Shown: one piece after another, positions 37,302 to 46,464 of the stretch | How positions within the stretch are numbered: position 1 is the first letter of the stretch | How the letters are laid out: every line of letters begins with the position of its first letter | Assembly (NCBI GenBank): GCA_963697705.1 | Contig: CAVOPA010000003.1 | Span: 434,001-498,000 of the forward strand | Reading direction: 5' to 3' | Source of the DNA: CAVUCH01 sp963697705 | Lineage (GTDB): Bacteria > Acidobacteriota > Vicinamibacteria > Vicinamibacterales > JAENWD01 | Length of the DNA: 64,000 nucleotides | Position numbers and translations under genes: made by a program | Notes under the pieces: model-generated | What the model was told of the DNA's origin: nothing | The model's input: only the letters and a program-made list of their open reading frames with translations | The model's database searches: none

Positions 37302-40300
37302 ATGAGCCTGTCTTCCCCGTTCATCCGGCGGCCCGTCTCGACGACGCTGCTGAACCTGTCGATCGTCCTCGCTGGCGCGGTTGCCTTCACCATGCTCGCG
37401 GTCTCGCCGCTGCCGCAAGTGGACTTCCCGGCGATTATGGTCATGGCGAACCTGCCGGGCGCGAGCCCCGAGACGATGGCGTCGAGTGTGGCGACGCCGC
37501 TCGAGCGGGCGCTCGGGACGATTGCCGGCGTCAACGAGATCACATCGGGCAGCTCGCAGGGCTCGACGCGCATCTTCGTGCAGTTCGATCTCGGCAAGGA
37601 CATCAACGTGGCCGCGCGCGAGGTGCAGGCCGGCAATCAACGCCTCGCGCTCGCTGCTGCCCAGCGCGCTCCCGGGGATGCCGAGCTATCGAAAAATGAA
37701 CCCGTCGCAGGCGCCAATCATGATCCTGGCGCTGACGTCGCGGACGCGCACCACGAGTGAGATCTACGACATCGCGTCAACGGTGCTCGCCCAGAAGGTG
37801 GCGCAGGTCACCGGCGTCGGCGACGTGACCGTCGGCGGCGGATCTCTGCCGGCCGTGCGCGTCGAACTGCAGCCGAACGCCCTCACGCATTACGGGATCT
37901 CGCTCGATGACGTGCGCCTGGCGATCACCGGAGCGAACCTGCTGCGGCCGAAGGGCATCGTCGAGAGACAGCGGACAGTCGTGGCAGATCCAGGCGAGCG
38001 ACCAGATCTCCCGGGCCGCCGACTACCGCCCGCTCATCGTTCGGTATCAGGGCGGTGCGCCGGTGCGCCTGTCGGACGTGGCCCGCGTGAGCGACGACGT
38101 CGAGGACCGGTTCAATACTGGCTTCTTCAACAACGATCCCGCGGTGCTGCTCGTCATCAGCCGGCAGCCGGACGCCAACATCATCAAGACGGTGGACGCG
38201 ATCCACGAGCAGCTGCCCGCGCTGCGCGCGTTCCTTCCAGCAGGAGTCGAGCTCGGCATCGCCAGCGACCGGTCGCCGGGGATCCGCGCGACGCTGCGGG
38301 ATGCGGAGCGCACGCTGCTCGTCGCCGTCTCGCTCGTGATTCTCGTCGTGCTCCTTTTCCTCGCCAGCGTGCGTGCGGCCGCGATTCCGGTCGCCGCGGT
38401 GCCGGTCGCGCTCGTCGGCAGCTTCGCCGTCATGTACCTGTGCGGATTCTCGCTCAACAACCTCTCGCTCATGGCGCTCATCGTTGCCACCGGGCTCGTC
38501 GTGGACGATGCGATCGTGGTGCTCGAAAACATTTCGCGCCACGTGGAATCGGGCAAGCCGCCCTTGGCGGCGGCGCTCGTCGGCGCGCGCGAGGTCGGGG
38601 CCACGCTGCTCTCGATGAACCTGGCGCTCGTCGCGGTGTTCGTCTCGATTCTCTTCATGGGCGGCATCGTCGAGCGACTGTTCCGGGAGTTCTCCATCAC
38701 GCTGGTCGCGGCGATCGTGATCTCGCTCTTCGTGTCGCTCACGCTGACGCCGATGCTCTGCGCTCGGTGGCTCCGCGACCGCTCGCACCAGCGGTTGAAC
38801 CGGTGGCAGCGCGCGAGCGACGCCGCGTTCGGCCGGCTGCGGCGCGGCTACGGCGCATCGCTCAATTGGGCGCTGCGGCACTCACCGCTCGTCATCTGCC
38901 TGCTCGCGGGCGTGGTCGCGCTGAACGTGGATCTCTACATGACCGCGCCAAAGAGTTTCCTGCCGCAGCAGGACACCGGGCAGATCGGCGGCTTCATCCG
39001 CGGCGACGACGGCCTGTCGTTCCAGGTAATGCAGCCGAAGATCGAGGCGTTCCGGCGCGCGCTGCTCACCGATCCGGCCATCCAGAGCGTGGGCGGGTAC
39101 ATCGGCGGGGGCCGCGGCATCAACAACGCGTGGACGTTCGTGCGCCTCAAACCGCTTGCCGAGCGCAAGGTGCCGGCGCAGCAGGTCATCGAGCGACTGC
39201 GCAAGACCCTGCCGCACGTCCCTGGCGCTCGCCTCTGGATGTTCGTGGACCAGGATATCCGGTTCGGCGGCGGTCAGAACCAGGGCGGCGGGTATCAATA
39301 CACGCTGCTGGCCGACGACACGCGCCTGCTGCGCAGCTGGGCCGAGCGCGTGAGCAGGGTGCTCGCGGAACTGCCGGAGCTGACCGGCTTCGACGACGAG
39401 CTCGTGTCGAGCCAGCAGGTGGCGCTGACCGTGGATCGCGCCGAGGCACGCCGTCTCGGTATCGAGATGAACACCGTGACGCAGACGCTCAACAACGCGT
39501 TCGGCCAGCGCCAGGTCTCGACGATCTACAACGCGCTGAACCAGTATCGAGTCGTGATGGAGGTGGCACCAGAGCAGGCCCAAGGGCCGGAGGCGCTCGA
39601 CCGTCTGTACGTCATCTCCGCATCTGGGCAGCGCGTCCCGCTCTCTGCGTTCAGCCGCTATGAACACACGACGGCCCCGGACCGGGTCAGCCACTCGGGA
39701 CAGTTCGCGTCCACCTCCGTGTCGTTCGAGCTGAAACCGGGCGTGAGCCTCAGCCAGGCGCGGGACTCGATCGAGCGCGCCGTCGGGCGCCTCGCAATGC
39801 CGGTCTCGGTGCAAGGCCGACTCGAGGGCAACGCACGGCTCTTCGACAGGATGCAGGCCACCCAGCCGCTCGCGATCCTGGGCACGCTGATCGTCGTCTA
39901 CATCGTGCTCGGCGTGCTCTACGAGAGCTACATGCACCCGCTGACGATACTCTCGACTCTGCCGTCCGCGGGCGTCGGCGCCCTGCTCGCGCTGCAGCTG
40001 CTGGAGACGGACTTCAGCCTGATCGCGATGCTCGGATTGTTCCTGCTGATCGGGATCGTGATGAAGAACGCGATCCTCATGATCGACGTGGCCCTGCAGC
40101 TCGAACGCGAGCGCGGCCTTACGCCGCAGGCCGCGATCGGCGAGGCCTGCCTGCTACGCCTGCGACCGATCCTCATGACCACGTTCGCGGCACTGCTCGG
40201 CGCGCTGCCGCTCGTCATCGGCACCGGCGAGGGCAACGAGCTCCGGCGACCGCTCGGGATCGCGATCGTCGGCGGCCTGCTCGTCAGCCAGGTGCTGACG

Positions 40301-40408
40301 CTCTACACGACGCCCGTCGTGTATCTCTATCTGGATCGGCTGCGGCTGTGGGGCGCGCATCGCCGTGAGGCTGCCCTGGTGCACTCAGCCGGGGGGGGCC
40401 ACGCGTAG
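37302..40408 (+). pseudogene. second RND efflux permease (MdtC-like), two frameshifts
   Basis: The full RND architecture is present but in three frames. The start MSLSSPFIRRPVSTTLLNLS runs well to AAREVQAG, where one extra base near 37630-37633 sends the frame to a stop at 37760. The correct reading continues one frame over with MPSYRKMNPSQAPIMILALT up to LLRPKGIVE. A second single-base shift near 37963-37978 leads to the long intact remainder (WQIQASDQISRAADYRPLIV to the stop at 40408, with LIVATGLVVDDAIVVLENIS and LLIGIVMKNAILMIDVALQL). With two bases removed the protein would have 1034 residues, the normal MdtC size. The gene begins eight bases after the first pump's stop. Sequence error is as likely as real inactivation. 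Confidence 0.8.
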
Positions 40409-40530
40409 TGCCCGCCGTCAGGCGGGCCGTTTTACGCGTAGTGACCGCCCTTCTAGGCGAGCCGTTTTGACTCGGCTACCCGTGGTGACGAGGCCGCCCT
40501 GCGGCCGGTCACGCCAACTCCCGCCAGGGC
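40409..40530. repeat. REP-like units behind the RND operon
   Basis: GTAGTGCCCGCCGTCAGGCGGGC, a degenerate GTAGTGACCGCCCTTCTAGGCGAGC and a GGCCGCCCTGCGGCCGG hairpin follow the pump stop codon. They are inverted versions of the REP unit (GTAGTGCCC... is the reverse complement of ...GGGCACTAC). Probably they end or protect the operon mRNA. Confidence 0.65.
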
Positions 40531-40609
40531 AGGCGCGCAGCGCCCACCGCCACGCCTGCAGCCAAGAAAAGACGGCTTGACCGACTGCATCGGTCGGAGT
40601 TAATCTTTT

Positions 40610-40624
40610 TGAGACTGATTCTCA
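40610..40624. promoter_or_regulatory. Fur-type box (7-1-7) upstream of feoA
   Basis: TGAGACT-G-ATTCTCA is an inverted 7-1-7 repeat with a single mismatch, embedded in an AT-rich stretch (TTAATCTTTTTGAGACTGAT). It lies about 40 bp before the feoA start. Fur boxes of many bacteria contain TGA(G/T)AAT.ATT(A/C)TCA, so iron-dependent repression of the feo operon is strongly suggested. Confidence 0.75.
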
Positions 40625-40664
40625 GTTTCATCTTCCCGGTCCTCGTCATCCTCGGTTGTCACAC

Positions 40665-40910
40665 ATGCCTGGTCTTGCGAAATCGCTCGCCGGTGTCCCC
40701 CTGGGCACTTCCGCTATTGTCCGTCGCGTCGGCAACGGACGTCCGATTGCCCGTCGCCTGATGGAACTCGGGCTCGTCCCGGGCACCCGTGTGACCGTGA
40801 CCCGGGTGGCGCCGCTCGGCGATCCGTTGGAATTGCGTGTCCGGAACTACGCGCTCTCCATCCGCAGGAGCGAGGCCCTCGGCATCGAAGTGGACGAGAC
40901 GGTGGTGTGA
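40665..40910 (+). CDS. feoA: ferrous iron transport protein FeoA
   Basis: An 81-residue SH3-like protein: PLGTSAIVRRVGNGRPIARR, LMELGLVPGTRVTVTRVAPL, GDPLELRVRNYALSIRRSEA. This is the complete FeoA pattern. It supports ferrous iron uptake by FeoB in the cytoplasm. The ATG at MPGLAKS is used; an in-frame TTG three codons earlier is less likely. Its stop overlaps the feoB start (GTGA), so the two are translationally coupled. A Fur-type box precedes the operon. Confidence 0.93.
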   Translation: MPGLAKSLAGVPLGTSAIVRRVGNGRPIARRLMELGLVPGTRVTVTRVAPLGDPLELRVRNYALSIRRSEALGIEVDETVV

Positions 40911-43147
40911 GCGCCCCCAGCGCCGCTCCAGCGGGTAACCGGGCACGTCCGCCGGCCCCGCAGGCTGCAGCACAGCCCCTCATCCTCGTCGCCGGCAACC
41001 CCAACGCCGGCAAATCCACGCTGTTCAATGCCCTCACGGGTGCGACCGCCAAGGTCAGCAACTACCCCGGCGTGACCGTCACACGCGCCTCGGCGGTGAT
41101 GCAGGTGCCGGGCCTCGGCGCCGTCGAACTCGTCGATCTGCCGGGCACCTATAGCCTCAGCGCGCGGTCACGCGACGAGCAGGTGGCCGTCGACGCAATC
41201 CTGGGCCGTATCGGCTCGCCCCCCGACGCCGTCATCGTGGTTGCCGACGCAACGGCCCTCGCGAGGAACCTCTATTTCGCCAATGAGGTGATCGAGACCG
41301 GCATCCCTGTGGTCGTCGCGCTCAGCATGACCGACGACGCGGCAGCGCAGGGTATTCGCGTGTCGGTCTCCAAATTGTCGGCAGCCATCGGCGCCGAGGT
41401 CGTGCCGGTGGTCGCGCCGAAAGGAAAGGGCCTCGCAGACCTTGCGGCAGCGGTTGCGCGCGCGTCGAGGCGTAAACCTGGATCCGCGCGGGTGCCGTCG
41501 CTGAGCGCCGAGACCGAAACGGACATCAGCGAGCTCGCCACAGCCGTGGGTCGCCACGGTCCGGGAGATTCAGAGGCCGCCCGGCGCGGATGGGCAATCT
41601 GGCTGCTGCTCTCGCTCGACGACTCGGCACGCGATGACCTGAGCGGCATCCACCCTGCCGTGCGCGCGGACGCCGCGCGCATTCGGGCGCGCGCGCTCAA
41701 GGCCGGCCGCGATCTCGACCAGGAGATCATCGGCGGGCGCTACGGGCACGTCGATGCGGCCGTCGCCGAGGCCGTCACCGTCGACCCGCCAGCCGGGCTC
41801 ACGTGGACGGAGCACATCGATCGTGTCCTGACGCACCGCGTGTGGGGTTTTGCCGTGTTCGCGACCGTGATGCTGCTGCTGTTCCAGGCGCTCTTCGCGT
41901 GGTCGGAGCCGGCCATCGGCCTCATCGAGTCGCAGGTCACCTCGATTCAGGGGCTGGTCACCAGCGTCATGCCTGCAGGGCCGCTGCGCGACCTGCTCGT
42001 GGACGGCGTGATTGCCGGTGTCGGCAACGTGGTCGTCTTCGTCCCGCAGATCGGGTTGCTGTTCCTCTTCATCGGCGTGCTCGAAGATCTCGGCTACCTC
42101 GCCCGCGTCGCGTTCGTGATCGACCGGCTGATGGGGCGGATCGGATTGCACGGCAAGTCTTTCGTGCCGATGCTTTCGGGGTTCTCGTGTGCTGTGCCCG
42201 CAGTGCTGGCCACGCGTACGCTCGAGAACCGAACCGACCGTATGCTGACGATGATGGTGCTGCCGCTCGTCTCGTGCAGCGCACGGCTGCCGATCTACGT
42301 GCTCGTGATCGCGACGGTGTTCAGCCCGTCGGCGCGCGCGTTCGGGATGGTCAGCGCCGGGGCCGTCGCGCTCTTCGCAATGTATTTCTTGTCCGTGACG
42401 GCGGCCCTCACGGCGGCGGCGGTCCTGCGGCGTACGGTGTTCCGCGGCCCGCGGCCGACGCTCATGCTCGAGCTTCCGCCGTATCGAAAGCCTGTGCTCC
42501 GCGTGCTGCTGCGCGGCACGTGGCAGCAGGTGCGCTCGTTCCTCGTGGATGCCGGCACGGTGATCCTGGCGCTCACAATCATCCTCTGGGCGCTCCTGAG
42601 CTATCCGAAAAGCGACGCCGCGAGGGCGCACTTTGCCGCCGAACGCTCGCGCCTCGAGACCTCGCTGTCGGGCCATTCCCGTGCGCTGTCGCTCGAAACG
42701 CTGGCGGGGCAGGAACGCGGTGAGCAGCTGCGCCACAGCGTGGCGGGGCGGATCGGCCACGTGATCGAACCGCTCATCGCACCACTCGGCTTCGACTGGC
42801 GGATCGGCGTCGGCATTCTCGGCGCGTTTGCGGCCCGCGAGGTCTTCGTGTCGACGATGGGGATCGTGTTCGACATCAACGATGCGGACGAACAGAACCA
42901 GCCGCTGCGCGAGGCATTGCGGTCGGCACAGCGAGCCGACGGATCGAAGCTGATGACGCCCCTGACGGGCATGTCGCTGATGGTGTTCTTCGTGCTCGCG
43001 TGCCAGTGCATGAGCACGCTCGCGGTGGTGCGACGCGAGTCGGGCTCGTGGAAATGGCCGCTCTTCATGTTCGGCTATCAGACGGTGCTCGCCTACACGG
43101 CAGCATTCCTCGTGTTCCAGGCGGGACGCGCACTCGGGTTCGCCTGA
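40907..43147 (+). CDS. feoB: ferrous iron transporter FeoB
   Basis: A 746-residue GTPase-permease. After a Pro/Ala-rich N-terminal extension of about 24 residues, the G domain has the P-loop GNPNAGKST at 30-38, the G2 loop SNYPGVTV and the G3 motif VDLPGTYSLS at about 76-84. The usual NxxD base-recognition motif reads SMTD (ALSMTDD), a non-standard first residue that could change guanine selectivity. The helical guard domain follows and then membrane Gate domains (FVPMLSGFSCAVPAVLATRT, with the conserved Cys). It imports Fe(II) across the inner membrane. Confidence 0.93.
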   Translation: MSAPSAAPAGNRARPPAPQAAAQPLILVAGNPNAGKSTLFNALTGATAKVSNYPGVTVTRASAVMQVPGLGAVELVDLPGTYSLSARSRDEQVAVDAILGRIGSPPDAVIVVADATALARNLYFANEVIETGIPVVVALSMTDDAAAQGIRVSVSKLSAAIGAEVVPVVAPKGKGLADLAAAVARASRRKPGSARVPSLSAETETDISELATAVGRHGPGDSEAARRGWAIWLLLSLDDSARDDLSGIHPAVRADAARIRARALKAGRDLDQEIIGGRYGHVDAAVAEAVTVDPPAGLTWTEHIDRVLTHRVWGFAVFATVMLLLFQALFAWSEPAIGLIESQVTSIQGLVTSVMPAGPLRDLLVDGVIAGVGNVVVFVPQIGLLFLFIGVLEDLGYLARVAFVIDRLMGRIGLHGKSFVPMLSGFSCAVPAVLATRTLENRTDRMLTMMVLPLVSCSARLPIYVLVIATVFSPSARAFGMVSAGAVALFAMYFLSVTAALTAAAVLRRTVFRGPRPTLMLELPPYRKPVLRVLLRGTWQQVRSFLVDAGTVILALTIILWALLSYPKSDAARAHFAAERSRLETSLSGHSRALSLETLAGQERGEQLRHSVAGRIGHVIEPLIAPLGFDWRIGVGILGAFAAREVFVSTMGIVFDINDADEQNQPLREALRSAQRADGSKLMTPLTGMSLMVFFVLACQCMSTLAVVRRESGSWKWPLFMFGYQTVLAYTAAFLVFQAGRALGFA

Positions 43148-43155
43148 GGGTTCGT

Positions 43156-43314
43156 ATGGACTGGCAGAGCGTGGGTGTGGTGTTCGTCGTCGCCGGCGCC
43201 GTGTATTCTCTCGGCCGCCGGATGTTCGTCGCCCGGCGCCGGCGCACGCGGCCGGCGCAGACGTTCGTGCCGCTCTCCTCCATCAAGAAGCGGACGGACA
43301 CCGGCTGCCATTGA
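43156..43314 (+). CDS. small FeoB-associated membrane protein
   Basis: A 52-residue protein that starts eight bases after feoB: MDWQSVGVVFVVAGAVYSLG is a single N-terminal helix, followed by a basic stretch (RRMFVARRRRTRP) and a tail ending in TGCH. Many feo operons end in a short 'FeoB-associated' membrane protein with one helix and C-terminal cysteines. This looks like a variant with one Cys and one His. The role is probably to assist FeoB, but is unproven. Confidence 0.7.
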   Translation: MDWQSVGVVFVVAGAVYSLGRRMFVARRRRTRPAQTFVPLSSIKKRTDTGCH

Positions 43315-43330
43315 GGCGGCGTGGGAATTA

Positions 43331-43483
43331 CGGCCCGCCTGAAGGCGGCACTACACGGATCCCGCCCGCCGCCCCAGTCCCGCGTCGTGCCCGCCTCCAG
43401 GTCGCCCAGTCCGTGTAGTGCCGGCCTTCAGGCCGGCCAGTCGGCGTCGATGCCCGACCTCACGCGGGCCAGTCCGCGTAGGG
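43331..43483. repeat. REP-like hairpins in inverted pairs
   Basis: GGCCCGCCTGAAGGCGGCACTACACGG opens the gap and GTAGTGCCGGCCTTCAGGCCGGCC closes it in the opposite sense, with degenerate copies between. The outer copies could pair with each other as well as fold alone. No coding sequence lies in the gap to 43537. Confidence 0.7.
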
Positions 43484-43537
43484 GCCGCCGCCGACGGCGT
43501 CCGTGATAACGTGGCGGCGCCGCCGTGATGGACGCCG

Positions 43538-45016
43538 ATGCCGGTGCCACGCGAGCGCACGAGTGCCTCGCCCTGCAGACCCGTGACGGCCACCCGGTAT
43601 CCTCGCATCGCGGCGTTCAAGACGGCCGACAGCTTCCTGCAGCACGCCCGGCAGCTCGAGATTGATCTGCCCTTCGACTCCACGCTCAGTACAGGCACCG
43701 CGTCGCCCTTGGCCCAGCCGCTCGAGGCTGACGGCTTACGGGCTGGCAACCGCTTCGCGATACTGCCGATGGAGGGCTGGGACGGCACTGTCGACGGGCA
43801 CCCGAGCGAGCTCACGCGGCGCCGCTGGCAGCGGTTCGGACAGAGCGGCGCGAAGGTGATTTGGGGCGGCGAAGCTGTCGCCGTTCGGGCCGACGGCCGC
43901 GCCAATCCGAATCAGCTCGTGATCCAGCCAGGGACGCTCGCCGACCTCGCCTCGCTCCGCGAGCACCTCGTCGCCGCGCATGCGGTGCAGTTCGGCACGA
44001 CCGGCGACCTCGTCGTGGGGCTGCAGCTGACCCACTCCGGACGATACGCCCGGCCGACGGCTGCGGGGCCGCGGCCGCGCATCGCCTACCGGCACCCGGT
44101 GCTCGACGATCGCCTGCACATCACCGGCGACTCGGCATGTCTCAGCGACGACGAACTCGACCGGCTGGTCGAGGACTTCGTGCGCGCGGCGCGCGACGCC
44201 CAACGGATCGGATTTGCATTCGTCGACGTGAAGCACTGTCACGGGTATCTGGGTCACGAGCTCCTGAGCGCCTCCGATCGCGCGGGCCGGTACGGCGGCA
44301 GCTTCGAGAACCGCACCCGCTTCCTGCGCTCGATCGTCGCCGGCATCCACGCCGAGGCGCCGGGCCTGCGAGTCGGCGTGCGCCTGTCGGCGTTCGACAT
44401 GGTGCCGTTCCGCAAGGGGCCGTCCGAGGTTGGCGAGCCCGAAGCCGCAGACGAGGGGTATCGTTCGGCATTCGGCTTTACGGCGGCCGGAGCACCTGGC
44501 TCTGTCGATGACAGCGACCAGCTGCTCACGGCACTCGAGACCATGGGCGTGTTCTGGGTCTGCCTCACGGCGGGGAGTCCCTACTACAACCCACATATTC
44601 AGCGCCCCGCCCTGTTTCCGCCGTCCGACGGCTACCTGCCGCCGGAAGATCCCCTCGTCGGCGTCGCGCGTCAGGTCCAGGCGACGGCGGAGCTCAAGGC
44701 GCGACATCCCAGGCTGGCGATCGTCGGGTCGGCGTACAGCTACCTGCAGGAGTGGCTGCCGAACGTGGCCCACGCCGTCGTCCGCACCGGCATGGCCGAT
44801 TCGGTTGGCATCGGACGCCTCGTCCTCAGCTATCCCGAGTTCCCGGCCGACGTGCTCGCGGGGCGTCCGATCAAGCGGAACCTGCTGTGCCGCACGTTCA
44901 GCGACTGCACGACCGCGCCGAGAAACGCTCTCGTGTCTGGGTGCTACCCGCTCGACAAGTTCTACGCGGAGCGGTCCGAAGCGAAGATGCTCAAGGAGAT
45001 CAAGGCGGGGCTGTAA
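43538..45016 (+). CDS. NADH:flavin oxidoreductase (Old Yellow Enzyme family)
   Basis: A 492-residue FMN-dependent TIM-barrel oxidoreductase. FMN and substrate segments: NRFAILPMEGWDGTVDGHPS (start of the barrel), GLQLTHSGRYARP, FVDVKHCHGYLGHELLSASD and RAGRYGGSFENRTRFLRSIV. The first 60 residues are less conserved. Its substrate is unknown; such enzymes reduce alkenes of unsaturated carbonyls or act in xenobiotic breakdown. The ATG used has no clear ribosome site, and an in-frame GTG 15 codons later (TATRYPRIAAFKTADSF) is an alternative. No operon partner is evident. Confidence 0.85.
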   Translation: MPVPRERTSASPCRPVTATRYPRIAAFKTADSFLQHARQLEIDLPFDSTLSTGTASPLAQPLEADGLRAGNRFAILPMEGWDGTVDGHPSELTRRRWQRFGQSGAKVIWGGEAVAVRADGRANPNQLVIQPGTLADLASLREHLVAAHAVQFGTTGDLVVGLQLTHSGRYARPTAAGPRPRIAYRHPVLDDRLHITGDSACLSDDELDRLVEDFVRAARDAQRIGFAFVDVKHCHGYLGHELLSASDRAGRYGGSFENRTRFLRSIVAGIHAEAPGLRVGVRLSAFDMVPFRKGPSEVGEPEAADEGYRSAFGFTAAGAPGSVDDSDQLLTALETMGVFWVCLTAGSPYYNPHIQRPALFPPSDGYLPPEDPLVGVARQVQATAELKARHPRLAIVGSAYSYLQEWLPNVAHAVVRTGMADSVGIGRLVLSYPEFPADVLAGRPIKRNLLCRTFSDCTTAPRNALVSGCYPLDKFYAERSEAKMLKEIKAGL

Positions 45017-45028
45017 CCGGGAACATGT

Positions 45029-45123
45029 GGTTCCGGGTTCCGGAGTTCCGGGTGCCGGGTTTTTTCATTGGTTCCAGGTTCCAGGTTCCGGTTTCCAGTC
45101 GTGCTTCCCAGGTTCCAGGTTGG
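45029..45123. repeat. GGTTCCA heptad array
   Basis: Repeats of GGTTCCG/GGTTCCA with a 7-bp period (GGTTCCA GGTTCCA GGTTCCG GTTTCCA), interrupted by a short T run. It is the same heptad as the fold-back element at 1929 but here in one orientation only. It fills the gap between the flavin oxidoreductase and the MFS gene. Confidence 0.8.
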
Positions 45124-45171
45124 TCACGGTTCGACGGACGTCTGTCGCGCCCTATCGCTCGCCCGAATCCG

Positions 45172-46410
45172 ATGAACACCACTAAAGGCCAGACTCACGT
45201 CGCCGTCACCGCGTTCCTCGCGCTGTTCGCGATCGTGGGGGTGGCTCTGTACGGCTTGCCGTTCTTTTACGACCACATGGTGCGAGAGTTCGGCTGGACG
45301 CGGCAGCAGGTCACGTCCGGTAACGCGTACAGCAAGCTGCTGATCGGTCCGGTGTTCGGGTTCGTCGCAGGGTGGGTCGTCGACCGCTTCGGGCCGAAGC
45401 GTCTGATGCTGGCGGGGATTGTCATGGCTGGTGGCGCGCTCGTCGGTCTCGGCAGCGTGTCGACGCTCACCGGGTTCTACCTGTTCTATCTGTTCAACGC
45501 GCTCGGGTACGTCTGCGGCGGGCCGCTGCCCAACCAGGTGCTGCTCTCGCGCTGGTTCGACGCGAACCGCGGCAAGGCGATGGCCTTCGCCTACCTGGGG
45601 ATCGGCGTGGGCGGGGCGATTGTGCCGCTGCTCGCCTATGCCCTCACGTCCGCGTACGGCTGGCACGTTGCGCTGAAGCTCCTTGGGGTGCTGATGATCG
45701 TCGTCGCGCTGCCGCCGGCGCTCTTCATCCGCGAAGGTCCAGCAACGCTGACCGCCTCCACCGCCGCAGGTCAGAAGAGAACGGGCGCCGCACTGGTCCC
45801 ACTCGGGCCCGTGCTGCGTCACCCTGCGTTCTACCTGCTCCTCGTCGGCAGCATGTGCTCGATCGGCGCGGTCGGCGGCACGATGCAGAACCTGAAGTTG
45901 TACCTCAGCCTCGATGTCGGCTACACCCAGGGGCAGGTCGCGCGAGTCCTCTCGCTCGTGCTCGCAGGCAGCCTCGCAGGCCGGCTGCTCATGGGTTACC
46001 TCGCCGACCGCCACGCCCGCCGGCGGGTGATGCTCCTGATCTACGCGATCGTGGCATGTGCGATCCCGCTGCTGTTCGTTGCCTCGCACCCGGCCGCACT
46101 GTATCTGTTCGCCGCGGCGTTCGGCGTCGGCCTCGGCGGCGATTACATGATCATCCCGCTGATGGCCGCGGACCTGTTCGGTCTGCGCGCCTTGGGTCGC
46201 ATCATGGGCATCGTGCTGACGGCCGATGGCGTGGCGGAAGCCGTGGTGCCGATGACGGTGGCGACGCTCCGCGATCGCACCGGTTCCTATCACGCCGGCT
46301 TCCTGGTGTTGATCGCGCTCGCCGCCGTTGGCGCGCTGTCCGTGATGGCGCTGCCGCGAACGGGGGCGGGCGCCCATGACACGGTCGATTCAGACCGTGC
46401 ACGCTTGTAG
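45172..46410 (+). CDS. MFS transporter
   Basis: A 412-residue carrier with 12 predicted helices. The first loop motif is AGWVVDRFGPKRLMLAG (the MFS G.xxDRxGxRR signature). The second half has an equivalent MGYLADRHARRRVMLL. Family resemblance is to the monocarboxylate/oxalate-formate type (FAIVGVALYGLPFFYDHMVR with GWTRQQVTSGNAYSKL). The substrate is not readable. The ATG at MNTTKGQTH is chosen because the first helix follows directly. The short distance to the next gene would allow co-transcription with the metallopeptidase pair. Confidence 0.85.
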   Translation: MNTTKGQTHVAVTAFLALFAIVGVALYGLPFFYDHMVREFGWTRQQVTSGNAYSKLLIGPVFGFVAGWVVDRFGPKRLMLAGIVMAGGALVGLGSVSTLTGFYLFYLFNALGYVCGGPLPNQVLLSRWFDANRGKAMAFAYLGIGVGGAIVPLLAYALTSAYGWHVALKLLGVLMIVVALPPALFIREGPATLTASTAAGQKRTGAALVPLGPVLRHPAFYLLLVGSMCSIGAVGGTMQNLKLYLSLDVGYTQGQVARVLSLVLAGSLAGRLLMGYLADRHARRRVMLLIYAIVACAIPLLFVASHPAALYLFAAAFGVGLGGDYMIIPLMAADLFGLRALGRIMGIVLTADGVAEAVVPMTVATLRDRTGSYHAGFLVLIALAAVGALSVMALPRTGAGAHDTVDSDRARL

Positions 46411-46464
46411 CGCCCGAAAGGCCGCCCGCCCGCGCCTTGGCTGTAGAATGGCGCGGCAGCCTTC

